A DNA stretch of 64,000 nt from the NCBI GenBank assembly GCA_947470805.1, contig CANIVU010000013.1, forward strand, positions 62,001-126,000, in the 5' to 3' direction. Position numbers and translations under genes: made by a program. Below are positions 50,453-59,968 of this stretch, piece after piece. The notes beneath the pieces were generated by a model. The model ran no database searches. It saw only the letters and a list, made by a program, of their open reading frames with translations, and was not told the origin of the DNA. Source of the DNA: Acidobacteriota bacterium (lineage in GTDB: Bacteria > Acidobacteriota > Terriglobia > Bryobacterales > Bryobacteraceae). Numbering within the stretch: position 1 is the stretch's first letter; the number at the start of each line of letters is the position of its first letter.

Positions 50453-52969
50453 CTAAAGGATAACGCGTAAACCAAGTTGAAAAACCCTCCCGTCGTTCAA
50501 AGTATTTGTGATTTTTCCGAAAGCGGGCGATGTCAGATTTCTTTGTGGTTCGTCGAACTGCGGTGTGTTGAAGCCATTATATGCTTCGCCGCGCAGTTGT
50601 AACGTCGTTTCCCGCGCCATCCGCAACCGCCACGATTTCTGCAGCGCCAGGTTCCAATTGGCAATCTTGCTCTTCCGCATCACGTTCCGGCCCAGGCTCC
50701 CGGCCTGCGCCGGCGGCGTCAGATAGCTGAACTTATTCCGCGCCAGAATCAATGGCGCCGTATCCGGATGACTGATCGTCATCCCCAGAATTGACGGGTC
50801 CACAATGTTCGGACGATCCCCGCCGGACCCGTCCACGTTCCCAAACCCCGGCGAATCGGACCCAATGAACAGCGTAAACGGCGTGCCCGTCCGGAACGTC
50901 GAAACCCCCGACAGCTGCAAGCCGTGCCATGGAATATCGTAGAGCCACCGCAGCGCCACCGCGTGCGTCGCGTCAAAATTCGAAAGCCCCTTCCGGTCGC
51001 CGATCTGGTTGTACTGATACTGCGCCCGGCCGTTGTTCATGTCCCGGTTCGCCGCCGTCGCCGTATAGTCCACGCCCGTATCAATCGCCTTGCCGAACGT
51101 ATACGAAACATTCGCGTTCAGGCCCTTCCGATACGGAAAGTCGTAGCTCACCTGCGCGCCATCGTAGTAGGCAATCCCGTTGCCCTGCACCTCGCGCAAC
51201 TCGCCAATCGAAGGGTCTGGCCGGCGGTCATTGATCGTCGCCGTCGTATAGGCGAACCGCGGATTCGGCACCGCCCGGTTCAACACTACCCCGGTCAACA
51301 ACTTCATCGACCGGCTACCCGTATACCCGAACCGCAACATCCCGCGCGTGGCCGACTGCCGCTCAAACACCATCGAATACAGGTGCGAGTACGGCGTCTT
51401 CAAATCCTCCGGCAACACCGTCACCGCCGATTGCGCCGCCGCGGCCGACGTCCGCACATCCCGCAATGGATTCAACAGATCCGGATTGTTCACCGTGTAG
51501 TAGGTGGCGTACGGTTCGTTCGCCCGTACCTGCTGATAACTCACCGGCGGAATCGGCGCATAGCTCAGCGCGTACATCGCCCGCATCGTCCAATTCTTCG
51601 GCGCCCGCCAAGCCAGCGAAACCCGCGGCGCCAGATTATTGCAGTCGCAAGGATACGGCACCTGCCCGCGATTGGTCACCTCATACGGGCTGCCCTCCGG
51701 ACTATATCGAAGGCCGATATAGACCTGCAGCGTCGAGCTCACCTTGATCCGGTCGGCGACATACAAATTCCCCGCCGACTGCCGGAACCCGCGCGCCATG
51801 TCGCCAATCACAACTTCATATGTCGACGGCGTCCCGAACCGGAAATTCTCAATCGCCGTACGCCCGAAGTTGTTCTGAAACTGATACAGCCCGCGGATAT
51901 TGGTGGCCTCAATCCCGTTCAACTGCAGCCGCTGATAATCCCCACCGGCATACAACTGGTGCCGCCCGCCGCCCAGCGTTTTCGTATACGCAAACCCATA
52001 CCGGAACGTGTTCTGCGCCCGGTCCACCGGGAACCCCGAATCCGGCCCCAGCTCTTCAATCTGATACCCGAAGCGAATCCGTGGCCCCACCGCGTTCGGC
52101 TCGGAAACCAGCAGCGAATACGTCCGCTGGAACTGCGCCGTCAACTGCAACGCCCCACGCGTTAACGTCGTCCGCGCCGTCTGCGTCTTCAGGTCGGTGT
52201 CCGGATTCTGTCCCGCCACCAACTGAAACGCATCGATGTTCTGGTGATTCACCGAATAGAACACGCCCACCTTGTTCTTCGACTTCACCACGGTGTCGTA
52301 CCGCACGTTGAAATCGGTCTCGTCAATCCGCTGCGGTGCATTCGTGTTCAACGCCCGCACGTCGAAATCGGTCCGGTTCGGCGCAATCGCCGGGTACGCC
52401 TGGAAGTAGCGGTTGATCACCGCCCGCACCGCCGGGTCCGGCGAAGTCGATGTCCGTTCCGACAACAACGGCACCAGCACATTCCCGTTCACCATCCCGC
52501 GCACCTTCCGCTGCCCCACGTTCACTGTCAGATAACCGGCCTTGCCCAGGTCACCCGTCGCCCGCCCGCCATAGGCGTTCTGCCGCCCCGGCTGCACCCC
52601 GCCCACCTGGAAAAACGAGCGCGCATTGAACACGCTGTTCTGGTGGCGATAGTAGAGTTCCCCATGCCAGCCATTCGGCCGCGCCGGCGGATTGAACGTG
52701 AATGCGCCCGCCGTCGGCCGCCCCTGGTCCGCCGCGAAGTGGCTCGACTCGACAGCCGCCTCCGTCACCAGCGCCACCTGGCTGCCGGCCCGGATCGCCA
52801 CCTCTTTCGCCGCGTTCGTATCAATCAGGTAAACGGCGACATTCTCATTCCGCATCGCCGTCGTCCCCATCCGCTGTTGCGGCTTGGCGGGGGCCGGTAC
52901 GGGCGCCGGAGTCGGCGTTTGCGCAACAGCAACAACGCCAAGGATCAAATAACTAAATAAGCGAATCAC
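50453..52969 (-). CDS. TonB-dependent-receptor-like beta-barrel lacking a plug domain
   Basis: An 838-residue outer-membrane protein (leader MIRLFSYLILGVVAVAQ). After a short Pro/Ala linker and about 75 residues it enters the barrel at a point equal to the strands after the plug in Oar-like receptors (GELYYRHQNSVFNARSFFQ, cf. HGNLVENLRNSAFDANSW in the receptor at 10859). No TonB box, regulatory domain or plug signature is visible. The end is a regular barrel close, VFQLGLRVIL. It may be an open porin. It overlaps the TPR gene upstream by four bases and lies 65 bases before the PP2C gene. Confidence 0.8.
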   Translation of the reverse strand: MIRLFSYLILGVVAVAQTPTPAPVPAPAKPQQRMGTTAMRNENVAVYLIDTNAAKEVAIRAGSQVALVTEAAVESSHFAADQGRPTAGAFTFNPPARPNGWHGELYYRHQNSVFNARSFFQVGGVQPGRQNAYGGRATGDLGKAGYLTVNVGQRKVRGMVNGNVLVPLLSERTSTSPDPAVRAVINRYFQAYPAIAPNRTDFDVRALNTNAPQRIDETDFNVRYDTVVKSKNKVGVFYSVNHQNIDAFQLVAGQNPDTDLKTQTARTTLTRGALQLTAQFQRTYSLLVSEPNAVGPRIRFGYQIEELGPDSGFPVDRAQNTFRYGFAYTKTLGGGRHQLYAGGDYQRLQLNGIEATNIRGLYQFQNNFGRTAIENFRFGTPSTYEVVIGDMARGFRQSAGNLYVADRIKVSSTLQVYIGLRYSPEGSPYEVTNRGQVPYPCDCNNLAPRVSLAWRAPKNWTMRAMYALSYAPIPPVSYQQVRANEPYATYYTVNNPDLLNPLRDVRTSAAAAQSAVTVLPEDLKTPYSHLYSMVFERQSATRGMLRFGYTGSRSMKLLTGVVLNRAVPNPRFAYTTATINDRRPDPSIGELREVQGNGIAYYDGAQVSYDFPYRKGLNANVSYTFGKAIDTGVDYTATAANRDMNNGRAQYQYNQIGDRKGLSNFDATHAVALRWLYDIPWHGLQLSGVSTFRTGTPFTLFIGSDSPGFGNVDGSGGDRPNIVDPSILGMTISHPDTAPLILARNKFSYLTPPAQAGSLGRNVMRKSKIANWNLALQKSWRLRMARETTLQLRGEAYNGFNTPQFDEPQRNLTSPAFGKITNTLNDGRVFQLGLRVIL

Positions 52970-54141
52970 TTCTTCTCAATCATCGACTTGAGCTGGCGGA
53001 ACACGGTCTCTTCGTACTCCTCCTTCACGCGTTCAAGTCCTTCCTGTTTAGGATCCCCCGCCCGCGGCGCCTCCCGCTTCAAACAAAATCCCAACAAAGT
53101 AGTGGCTTCCTTGTCATCGGGAATGCGCTCCAATACGGCGCGAAACCGGTCGGCGGCCTCGTCAAAACGCTTGGCGTGCCATAGCGCATAGCCAAGATTG
53201 AAGTGGTAGTCCGGATCCGCCGGGTCCCCTTCCAACGCTTTTTCAAAATTCGCAATCGCCTGCGGCAACTTCCCCAGCCGCAACTGGCTCGCCCCCAGAT
53301 TGCTGAACACTTCATTCAACGGCACGTTCTCCGCCACCGCCGCAAACGCCAACTCCGCCCCCGCATACTCGGCCACATAATGCCGGCAAATTCCCGAATA
53401 GTACAGGGCCTGCATGTAGTGCGTGTCCGTCGCGGCCACCCGCTGGAACCATTGCGAGGCGTGCTGATAATCTTCCTTGTCCCAATACAACAAACCCAGC
53501 TGAAACGCCGGCTGCGAGAACTTCGGCTCCAGCCGCGTCGCCTGCGTAAAAAACCGGTGCCGAGCGTTGTCGTCTTTGGACATCAGCCCGCGCGTATAGT
53601 TCTCCATCGCGTCCACGCGCACGCTCGGCCGCCGCCCCAGAAACTCAGCCTCCGTCGTAGCCGGCTTCGGCACAATCGATGTCAAAACCTTCCACGCCAG
53701 CGCGCTCTGCAACGCAGCCAAATCCTCCAACAACCCCTCCGCCGTAAACTCGTCCGACTGCCGGACCTGTTTCAAATCCAACACCCGCACCGACAGCTTG
53801 ATCGACGGCTTCGCGCCCGCCTCCCGCTTGATATCGAACGAACCGAATATCGCGTGCGACGCATCCAGCTCATCGGCGATCTTCACCACCGACGCCCGCG
53901 ACAAACTTGCATTTGCCCGCAACGACAACCGCTGGCACGCCTCCGCCCGGTCGTTCCGGTCCAGCGTCACCAACCCCTCGGCATGCAGCGCTTCAATAAT
54001 ATTTTCAGCTACGGATTCGCCCACCCAATCCACCGAGCGATCTTTCGTCAAATTGTAGAGCGGGAGGGCAACCGTGGCGTCGGCCCGCGCGGCAGGGGCG
54101 AGGAGAAGCAGCGACAGCGCCGCGAACAACAAGCGGGGCAT
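52966..54141 (-). CDS. Exported TPR protein with TolB/FlgO-like N-terminal domain
   Basis: A 391-residue exported protein with leader MPRLLFAALSLLLLAPAARA; the start at 54141 is preferred to one seven codons upstream because the leader begins here. Residues 25-170 resemble the TolB/FlgO-type nucleotide-free domain (VALPLYNLTKDRSVDWVGES, SHAIFGSFDI). Residues 190-370 contain four or five TPR repeats (YTRGLMSKDDNARHRFFTQA; ANFEKALEGDPADPDYHFNL). It heads the coupled minus-strand row and overlaps the barrel gene by four bases, so it may help assemble or gate that barrel. Confidence 0.75.
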   Translation of the reverse strand: MPRLLFAALSLLLLAPAARADATVALPLYNLTKDRSVDWVGESVAENIIEALHAEGLVTLDRNDRAEACQRLSLRANASLSRASVVKIADELDASHAIFGSFDIKREAGAKPSIKLSVRVLDLKQVRQSDEFTAEGLLEDLAALQSALAWKVLTSIVPKPATTEAEFLGRRPSVRVDAMENYTRGLMSKDDNARHRFFTQATRLEPKFSQPAFQLGLLYWDKEDYQHASQWFQRVAATDTHYMQALYYSGICRHYVAEYAGAELAFAAVAENVPLNEVFSNLGASQLRLGKLPQAIANFEKALEGDPADPDYHFNLGYALWHAKRFDEAADRFRAVLERIPDDKEATTLLGFCLKREAPRAGDPKQEGLERVKEEYEETVFRQLKSMIEKK

Positions 54142-54173
54142 TAAAACTATTTTAGCGCGCACCGGCAGGCCAC

Positions 54174-54208
54174 AAAAAAACGGCCGGCCCTTGGGTTAAG
54201 GGCCGGCC
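54174..54208 (-). terminator. Rho-independent terminator of the small secreted protein gene
   Basis: On the minus strand an 11-base perfect stem, GGCCGGCCCTT / AAGGGCCGGCC, with a 5-base loop is followed by a run of seven T (seven A on the + strand at 54174-54180). It lies 19 bases after the stop at 54227 and also insulates the row starting at 54141. Confidence 0.92.
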
Positions 54209-54226
54209 AATCGGAGGGCAGACAGA

Positions 54227-54541
54227 TTAGTTAACCAGCAGCTTTGTGGTCGTGCCGCCGATGCGGATTTCGGTGATCTTCATCTTCCCGTCGCCGTTGC
54301 TATAACGGATCGACGTCGAACCGAACTTCTCGGCATTCTGTTCGGATTTCACCGGCGCTTCGGCCTTCGTTTTCCCGTTCTGAAGGGTGAGCTTGTCACC
54401 GTTCACAACCACCTTGTATTCGCCGGCTTTCAGCGTCACGCCGTTCAGCTCAGCCGGCTGAAACAGGGTCACATTCGACGACGTCGCACCGGCCCAAACA
54501 AAGGACACGGCGGCAACAAGACACACAATCATCTTCTTCAT
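54227..54541 (-). CDS. Small secreted beta-rich protein of unknown function
   Basis: A 104-residue exported protein (leader MKKMIVCLVAAVSFVWAG). The mature part is short beta strands and turns: VTLKAGEYKVVVNGDKLTLQ, then STSIRYSNGDGKMKITEIRI and a TTKLLVN end. This type, with an AGEYKV motif, is common in acidobacterial genomes; no function is known to me. An AGGAG site lies about ten bases before the start. It stands alone with its own terminator, suggesting strong, separate expression. The 160 bases upstream (54542-54701) are A/T-richer than the surroundings and probably hold its promoter. Confidence 0.72.
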   Translation of the reverse strand: MKKMIVCLVAAVSFVWAGATSSNVTLFQPAELNGVTLKAGEYKVVVNGDKLTLQNGKTKAEAPVKSEQNAEKFGSTSIRYSNGDGKMKITEIRIGGTTTKLLVN

Positions 54542-54701
54542 GGTTTTCCAGGCTCCTAAACTGTCGGAAGCGGTCGCTTCCCGTTACTTTCTTGATTGGA
54601 CTCGCGCATTCGATTCGGATTGCGCCAGTCGTTTTTGCGGTGCGGACTCGTTCGCATCGCGTTCTGAATGGTTATACGGTACAGCCCTGGAAATGTTCCG
54701 T

Positions 54702-55649
54702 TTACTCAGAACTTTTTTTCAAAAAACCGGTAACGATTTCGAACGCCCTGTCTTGCGTCGCCGCCTCCGAACCGAACCCCGATACCCAGACAATATCCTT
54801 CTCCGCCCGGAACCACGTCCACTGCCGCTTGGCATATTGCCGCGTGCGAATCTTCATCTCTTCCAACGCCTCGGCCTCGCTCGTCCCCGCCACGCTCAGG
54901 TACCGCAACGCCTGCTTATACCCCAACGATTCGAACGGCTTTGCCGACGGGCTCACGCCCTCGTCTAACAGAAACTGAACCTCGTCCAACAACCCGCCCC
55001 GCCACATCTCCTCGCACCGCCGGTTCAACTGCGCGTACAGCGACTCCCGCGGCGGATCCACCGCCAGCGTCAACTTCCTATACCCGGTCAACCCCGCCAG
55101 CCCCGCCTCGTTGAAATGCTCCTCCGCCGGCCGCCCCGCCAACAACCGCACCTCCAGCGCTCGCAAGGATTTGTTCATATCGTTCGGATGAATCCGCGTC
55201 GCCGCCGCCGGGTCCAACCGTCCCAGCAACCGCCGGATCGCTCCCGGCCGCCGTGCCTCCCGCGCCTGCAACCGCCCGCGCAACCCGTCATCCCGTTGCG
55301 GCCCCGGCGACAAGCCCTGAAACAAGGCACGCAGATAAAACCCCGTCCCCCCGCACAGAATCGGCAGCCGTCCCCGCCCCTCGATCCCCGGCAGCAGCGC
55401 CCGCACCTCCGCCACAAAATCCCCCGCCGTAAACAGGTCTTCCGGCGCGCACAGGTCCACTAAGTGGTGAGGAATCCCCCTCTGCTCGGCCAGCGGCAGC
55501 TTCGCCGAACCAATATCGAACCCGGCATACACCTGTACCGAATCAAAATTAACAACCTCGCCCCCCAAGCGCTCCGCAAGGGCCAAAGACAGGGAAGACT
55601 TCCCCGCCCCGGTGGGTCCGGCAACGGCAATAATGGCTGGAATAGGCAT
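54702..55649 (-). CDS. miaA: tRNA dimethylallyltransferase
   Basis: A 315-residue cytosolic enzyme that adds a dimethylallyl group to A37 of tRNAs reading UNN codons. It starts with the P-loop IIAVAGPTGAGKSSL, then has VVNFDSVQVY, PHHLVDL, LCGGTGFYLRAL and a C-terminal RTRQYAKRQWTWFR, all diagnostic. Length is normal. The GTC/GGC-rich tail FGSEAATQDRAFEIVTGF is family-typical. It is separated from the divergent TPR gene by about 120 bases. Confidence 0.97.
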   Translation of the reverse strand: MPIPAIIAVAGPTGAGKSSLSLALAERLGGEVVNFDSVQVYAGFDIGSAKLPLAEQRGIPHHLVDLCAPEDLFTAGDFVAEVRALLPGIEGRGRLPILCGGTGFYLRALFQGLSPGPQRDDGLRGRLQAREARRPGAIRRLLGRLDPAAATRIHPNDMNKSLRALEVRLLAGRPAEEHFNEAGLAGLTGYRKLTLAVDPPRESLYAQLNRRCEEMWRGGLLDEVQFLLDEGVSPSAKPFESLGYKQALRYLSVAGTSEAEALEEMKIRTRQYAKRQWTWFRAEKDIVWVSGFGSEAATQDRAFEIVTGFLKKSSE

Positions 55650-55772
55650 CGCCAGCCTTCCAGTTTAGACTGCCGCAGGATTTAGGGAACCGTTCCCCCT
55701 CGCCAGGAATCGTATACTAAGAAGCAAATTCGCTTGTAACCGCACTCGGTGTACAGAGAAGGACGAAACAGC

Positions 55773-57839
55773 ATGGATCGGAAACTCATAGGACGCTGGT
55801 TGGGAACGGGGCTCTTGGCCGCCGGCTCCGTCTGCACGCCGGTGTTCGGTCAAGCCGCCGACGCGGCTAACAAGAAGGTGCTTTCCGACAAATCGGCGGC
55901 GTATTTCAACTACGCCATGGGCCATCTGTATGCCGACCTCGGTGCCACTTATAACAACCGCGCCGAATACCTGAACAAAGCCATCGACTTTTACAAGAAG
56001 GCGATGAAGGACGATCCCAACGCCGGCTTCCTCGGCGAAGAGCTGTCGGATCTCTATATTCAGACCGGCCGCCTCCGCGATGCCGTCCGTGAATCCGAAG
56101 ACGTCCTCAAGGCCAATCCCAACGATCTCACCGCCCGCCGCATCCTCGGCCGCATCTCCGCCCGCCTCATCGGCGACCCCCAGCAGCGCGGCATGAACCA
56201 GAAGATGCTCGAGCAGGCCACCGAGCACTACAAGAAGATCACCGAAATCGAACCCACCGATACCGACGCCTGGCTCATGCTCGGCCGCCTGTATAAGATG
56301 TCGCAGAACTCGGTGGAAGCCAAAAAGGCGTACGAGGAAGTCCTCAAAACCGATACCGAAAATGTTGACGCCTTGAGTGGCCTCGCCATGGTCCTCGCCG
56401 ACGTTGGCGACACGGCCAAAGCGGCTGACCTCCTCAAGAAAGTGGCCGAAAAGAGCCCGAATCTCCGGACACTCACCCAGCTCGCCGCGGCCTACGAACA
56501 GATGCGCGAGTTCAAACTCGCCGCCCAAACGCTGAAACGCGCCGTCGAAATGCAGCCGGAGAACAACGAACTCCGCCGCGAATACGCCGGCATCCTCATG
56601 CAGGCCGAAGACTTCGAAGGCGCTCTCACCACCTATGAAGAGATCGTAAAGGAAGAAGCCAAGGACGGCGCCTCCTGGCTCCGTATCTCGCAGTTGCACA
56701 TGCAGCTCGGCCACGTCGACAAGGCGTGGGAAGCGCACAAGAAGGCCGCCGAAACCGACCCCGCGAATCTCGAAGTTCGTTACAACGCCGTCAGCCTCTA
56801 CGAAGCGCAGGACAAGCTGCCCGAAGCCATCACCGCCATGAAGGAAGTGCTGGCCGATTCCTCCACCCGCTCCTCCAGCCCGGAAGCGAAAAAGAATCGC
56901 GCGCGCCTCATGGAGCGCCTCGGCATGTTGTACCGCAACAATGCCCAGTACGCCGAAGCCGCCGGCGCCTTCAAGGAGGTGGGCGAACTCGATAAGGATG
57001 CCGCCACCCGCGCCTCCGCCCAGATCATCGAATCCTGGCGCCAGGGCAAGGAGTATCAGAAGTCGGTGGCCGAAGCCGATGAAGCCCTGAAGAAGTTCCC
57101 CGGCGACCGGATGATCCGCCTCGTCCGCGCCTCCTCGCTCGTCGAAATGGGCCGCGGTAAGGAAGCCATCGAAGATCTGAAGTCGATGCTCGACGGTAAG
57201 ACCGACCGCGAAACGCACCTCCAACTCGCCCAGCTTCATGACCGCATGAAGAACTACGGCGAGATGTCCAAGTCGCTCGATTCCGCCGAAAAACTCAGCA
57301 AAACCGATGAAGAGCGCGAAAGCGTGTGGTTCTCCCGCGGATCCATGTTGGAGCGCCAGAAGAAGTTCGACGACGCCGAAAAGGAGTTCCGCCGCGTGTT
57401 GGAGCGCAACCCCAACAGCGCCGCCGCGCTGAACTACCTGGGCTACATGTTTGCTGACCGGAACGTGAAGCTGGCCGAAGCGGAAAAGATGATCCAGAAG
57501 GCCCTCGAACAGGAGCCCGGCAACGGAGCGTATCTCGATTCGCTCGGCTGGGCGCAGTATCGCCTCGGCAAGTACGCCGAAGCCGAAACGTCCCTGAAGG
57601 CCGCGACAGAGAAGGTTCCGAAAGACTCGACCATCCAGGACCATTTGGGCGACGTCTACCTGAAGATGGGCCGTTACAAGGACGCCATCACCGCGTGGGA
57701 GAAGTCGGTCCGCGCCTGGCAGAGCTCCAGCGCCGCCGAACGCGACGGCCTGGACATCACCAAGGTGCAGAAGAAGATCGAAGGCGCCAAAACCCGCATG
57801 TCCAAAGAAGGCAGCGCCTCCCGCGACAAGCAGCCCTAA
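55773..57839 (+). CDS. Large exported TPR protein
   Basis: A 688-residue protein with a leader (MDRKLIGRWLGTGLLAAGSV) and at least fourteen TPR repeats covering nearly all of the mature part. Examples are YLNKAIDFYKKAMKDDPNAG, AEEAF-type units, and LGWAQYRLGKYAEAETSLKA. It ends in a charged tail (MSKEGSASRDKQP). The start has a GAAGGA ribosome-binding site about ten bases upstream, and a TATACT box lies at 55713-55718. Such proteins are scaffolds for envelope complexes. No partner can be named. A hairpin terminator follows at 57939. Confidence 0.85.
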   Translation: MDRKLIGRWLGTGLLAAGSVCTPVFGQAADAANKKVLSDKSAAYFNYAMGHLYADLGATYNNRAEYLNKAIDFYKKAMKDDPNAGFLGEELSDLYIQTGRLRDAVRESEDVLKANPNDLTARRILGRISARLIGDPQQRGMNQKMLEQATEHYKKITEIEPTDTDAWLMLGRLYKMSQNSVEAKKAYEEVLKTDTENVDALSGLAMVLADVGDTAKAADLLKKVAEKSPNLRTLTQLAAAYEQMREFKLAAQTLKRAVEMQPENNELRREYAGILMQAEDFEGALTTYEEIVKEEAKDGASWLRISQLHMQLGHVDKAWEAHKKAAETDPANLEVRYNAVSLYEAQDKLPEAITAMKEVLADSSTRSSSPEAKKNRARLMERLGMLYRNNAQYAEAAGAFKEVGELDKDAATRASAQIIESWRQGKEYQKSVAEADEALKKFPGDRMIRLVRASSLVEMGRGKEAIEDLKSMLDGKTDRETHLQLAQLHDRMKNYGEMSKSLDSAEKLSKTDEERESVWFSRGSMLERQKKFDDAEKEFRRVLERNPNSAAALNYLGYMFADRNVKLAEAEKMIQKALEQEPGNGAYLDSLGWAQYRLGKYAEAETSLKAATEKVPKDSTIQDHLGDVYLKMGRYKDAITAWEKSVRAWQSSSAAERDGLDITKVQKKIEGAKTRMSKEGSASRDKQP

Positions 57840-57855
57840 CCGGTAGCCCGCGATA

Positions 57856-57922
57856 GGTGCCTGGCTCCGGGCAGCCAGACCATCGTACAAACACAACGCA
57901 ACTCGACCCGGTGCCTGGCACC
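57856..57922. repeat. Two copies of a short REP-like palindrome
   Basis: A perfect 13-base palindrome GGTGCC-T-GGCACC lies at 57910-57922, and a one-mismatch copy GGTGCCTGGCTCC at 57856-57868. Palindromes of this type occur in many genomes as small dispersed repeats. They lie between the TPR gene and its terminator. Confidence 0.5.
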
Positions 57923-57938
57923 AAGGAAGTATGAAACG

Positions 57939-57968
57939 AGAGGGATCAGCAAAGATCCCTCTTTTTTT
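57939..57968 (+). terminator. Rho-independent terminator after the TPR gene
   Basis: A perfect 9-base stem, AGAGGGATC / GATCCCTCT, with a 6-base AGCAAA loop, is followed by six further T. It ends the TPR transcript about 100 bases after the stop. The 130 bases after it, up to the next gene at 58098, show no gene or structure. Confidence 0.9.
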
Positions 57969-58097
57969 GCGCCAAAAGTATAGGGTCGGTAAATAGCACC
58001 AGTTCTTCTACCAAGCGGAAGCGGAGCCTTACAGGCACTGCAGAATGGAAGGCCCAATTCCCATCACCCCGACCCGCGCAGATGATATAACACCCCT

Positions 58098-59945
58098 ATG
58101 CGCCTCCTCCTCCTGGCCGCCCTCCCCCTGATAAACGCCCAACAATGGCCCACCTGGGGCGGCGACCCCGGCGGCCAGAAATACTCCCCGCTCAAACAAA
58201 TCACCCGCGCCAACGTCGCTAAACTCACCCCCGCCTGGACCTTCCACACCGGTGAAATCTCCGACGGCAAAACCCTCCTCATGCGCACCGCCTTCGAAAC
58301 CACGCCCCTCGTCGTCGATGGCGTGATGTACCTCACCACCCCCTTCAACCGCGTCGTCGCGGTCGAACCCGAAACCGGCAAACAACGCTGGTCCTTCGAC
58401 CCCGACATCGACAAAACCAAATCCGCCAATCTCTTCATCTCCCGCGGCTGCTCCTACTGGACCGACGGCAAAATCAAGCGCATCCTCCACGGCACCCAGG
58501 CCGGCCGCATGTACTCGATCGACGCCGCCACCGGCAAGCCCGACCCCGCCTTCGGCGCCAACGGCTCCATCGACCTCCGCGAAGGCGTAGCCGACAAATT
58601 CCCCGATCGCGGCTACGGCGTAACCAGCCCCCCGGTCATCTACAAAAACCTCGTCATCACCGGCGCCTGGGTCTCCGACGGCGACCCCCAAGGCCCCTCC
58701 GGTGACGTCCGCGCCTTCGACATCCGCTCCGGCAAACTCGCCTGGACCTTCCACACCGTCCCCCGCCCCGGCGAGTTCGGCAACGACACCTGGGCCGGCG
58801 ACTCCTGGAAGGACCGCGGCGGCACCAACGTCTGGTCCGTCATGTCCCTCGACGAAAAGCGCGGCCTCGTCTTCCTCCCCCTCACCAGCCCCTCCCCGGA
58901 CTACTACGCCGCCGGCCGCAAAGGCACCAACCTCTTCGGCGACTCCGTCGTCGCCCTCAACGCCGCCACCGGCCAGCGCGTCTGGCACTTCCAAACCATC
59001 CACCACAACATCTGGGATTACGACCTCCCTGCCCAACCCGCCCTGGTCACCGTAAAATCCAACGGAAAAATCATCGACGCCGTCGCCCAGGTCGCTAAGA
59101 CCGGCTATACCTTCCTGTTCGAACGCGCCACCGGCAAGCCCATCTTCCCCATCGAAGAGGCCCCCGTCCCCGCCTCCGACGTGCCCGGCGAAGCCGCCTG
59201 GCCCACGCAACCCCGCCCCACCAAACCGCCCCCCTTCGCCCGCCAATCCATGAAGCCCGAGGAGCTGACCAACGTCACGCCGGAGTCCCGCAAGTTCTGC
59301 GAAGAGATCCTCAAAGGCGCGCAACTCAAACCCATCTTCACCCCCATCGGCCTGCAGACAACGGTCCTCTTCCCCGGCACCAACGGCGGCACCAACTGGG
59401 GCGGCGCCTCGTTCGATCCCGAAACCCGCACCCTCTACGTCAACTCCATGGACGTCGGCATGGTCTTCCGCCAGGAACCCCGTCCCGAAGGCGCACTCGT
59501 CCCCTACCGCAACCGCGGCGTCGGCACCAACAGTTCCCGCTTCTGGGATCCCAATCTCTACCCCTGCCAGCAGCCCCCCTGGGGCCACCTCACCGCCATC
59601 GATCTCGACAAGGGCGAGTTCCGCTGGCGCATCCCGCTCGGCGAATATGACGAGCTCACCAAGAAAGGCGTCGCCCCCACCGGCACGCCCAACCTTGGCG
59701 GCTCGCTCGTCACCGCCGGCGGCCTCGTCTTCATCGCCGCCTCCAATGACAGCCGCTTCCGCGCCTTCGATAAGGACACCGGCAAAAAGCTCTGGGAAAC
59801 CCGCCTCCCCGCCAGCGGCCACGCCAATCCCATGACGTTCTACAGCGCCAAAACCGGCAAACAGTACATCGTCATCGCCGCCGGCGGCGGCAACAAATAC
59901 AACAACACCTATTCCGATTCGCTCATGGTGTTCACGCTACCGTAA
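58098..59945 (+). CDS. PQQ-dependent dehydrogenase (quinoprotein glucose dehydrogenase-like)
   Basis: A 615-residue exported quinoprotein with a short leader (MRLLLLAALPLINA). It is an eight-bladed propeller with repeats such as AVEPETGKQRWSFD, ALNAATGQRVWHFQ and AIDLDKGEFRWRIP. The core blocks QTIHHNIWDYDLPAQP and TNWGGASFDPETRTLYVN are typical of the soluble membrane-facing glucose dehydrogenase type that lacks the N-terminal helices of Gcd. It probably oxidises a sugar or alcohol in the periplasm. No cytochrome gene is nearby and no PQQ synthesis genes are in the window. Confidence 0.9.
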   Translation: MRLLLLAALPLINAQQWPTWGGDPGGQKYSPLKQITRANVAKLTPAWTFHTGEISDGKTLLMRTAFETTPLVVDGVMYLTTPFNRVVAVEPETGKQRWSFDPDIDKTKSANLFISRGCSYWTDGKIKRILHGTQAGRMYSIDAATGKPDPAFGANGSIDLREGVADKFPDRGYGVTSPPVIYKNLVITGAWVSDGDPQGPSGDVRAFDIRSGKLAWTFHTVPRPGEFGNDTWAGDSWKDRGGTNVWSVMSLDEKRGLVFLPLTSPSPDYYAAGRKGTNLFGDSVVALNAATGQRVWHFQTIHHNIWDYDLPAQPALVTVKSNGKIIDAVAQVAKTGYTFLFERATGKPIFPIEEAPVPASDVPGEAAWPTQPRPTKPPPFARQSMKPEELTNVTPESRKFCEEILKGAQLKPIFTPIGLQTTVLFPGTNGGTNWGGASFDPETRTLYVNSMDVGMVFRQEPRPEGALVPYRNRGVGTNSSRFWDPNLYPCQQPPWGHLTAIDLDKGEFRWRIPLGEYDELTKKGVAPTGTPNLGGSLVTAGGLVFIAASNDSRFRAFDKDTGKKLWETRLPASGHANPMTFYSAKTGKQYIVIAAGGGNKYNNTYSDSLMVFTLP

Positions 59946-59968
59946 GAAATTTTAAGCATAATAAGGCT

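Noticed and set aside
55665-57896. Open frame of 743 codons on - opposite the large TPR gene
   Set aside because: The + strand encodes regular TPR repeats with a leader and ribosome-binding site; the antisense frame only mirrors them.
58029-59822. Open frame of 597 codons on - opposite the PQQ dehydrogenase
   Set aside because: Gly/Ala/Val-rich mirror without motifs; the + strand gene has full quinoprotein signatures.
58098-59945. Reading the protein as a BamB-type scaffold like the one at 39922
   Set aside because: Its length (615), the HHNIWDYDLP block and the TNWGG block match PQQ dehydrogenases rather than BamB-like propellers.
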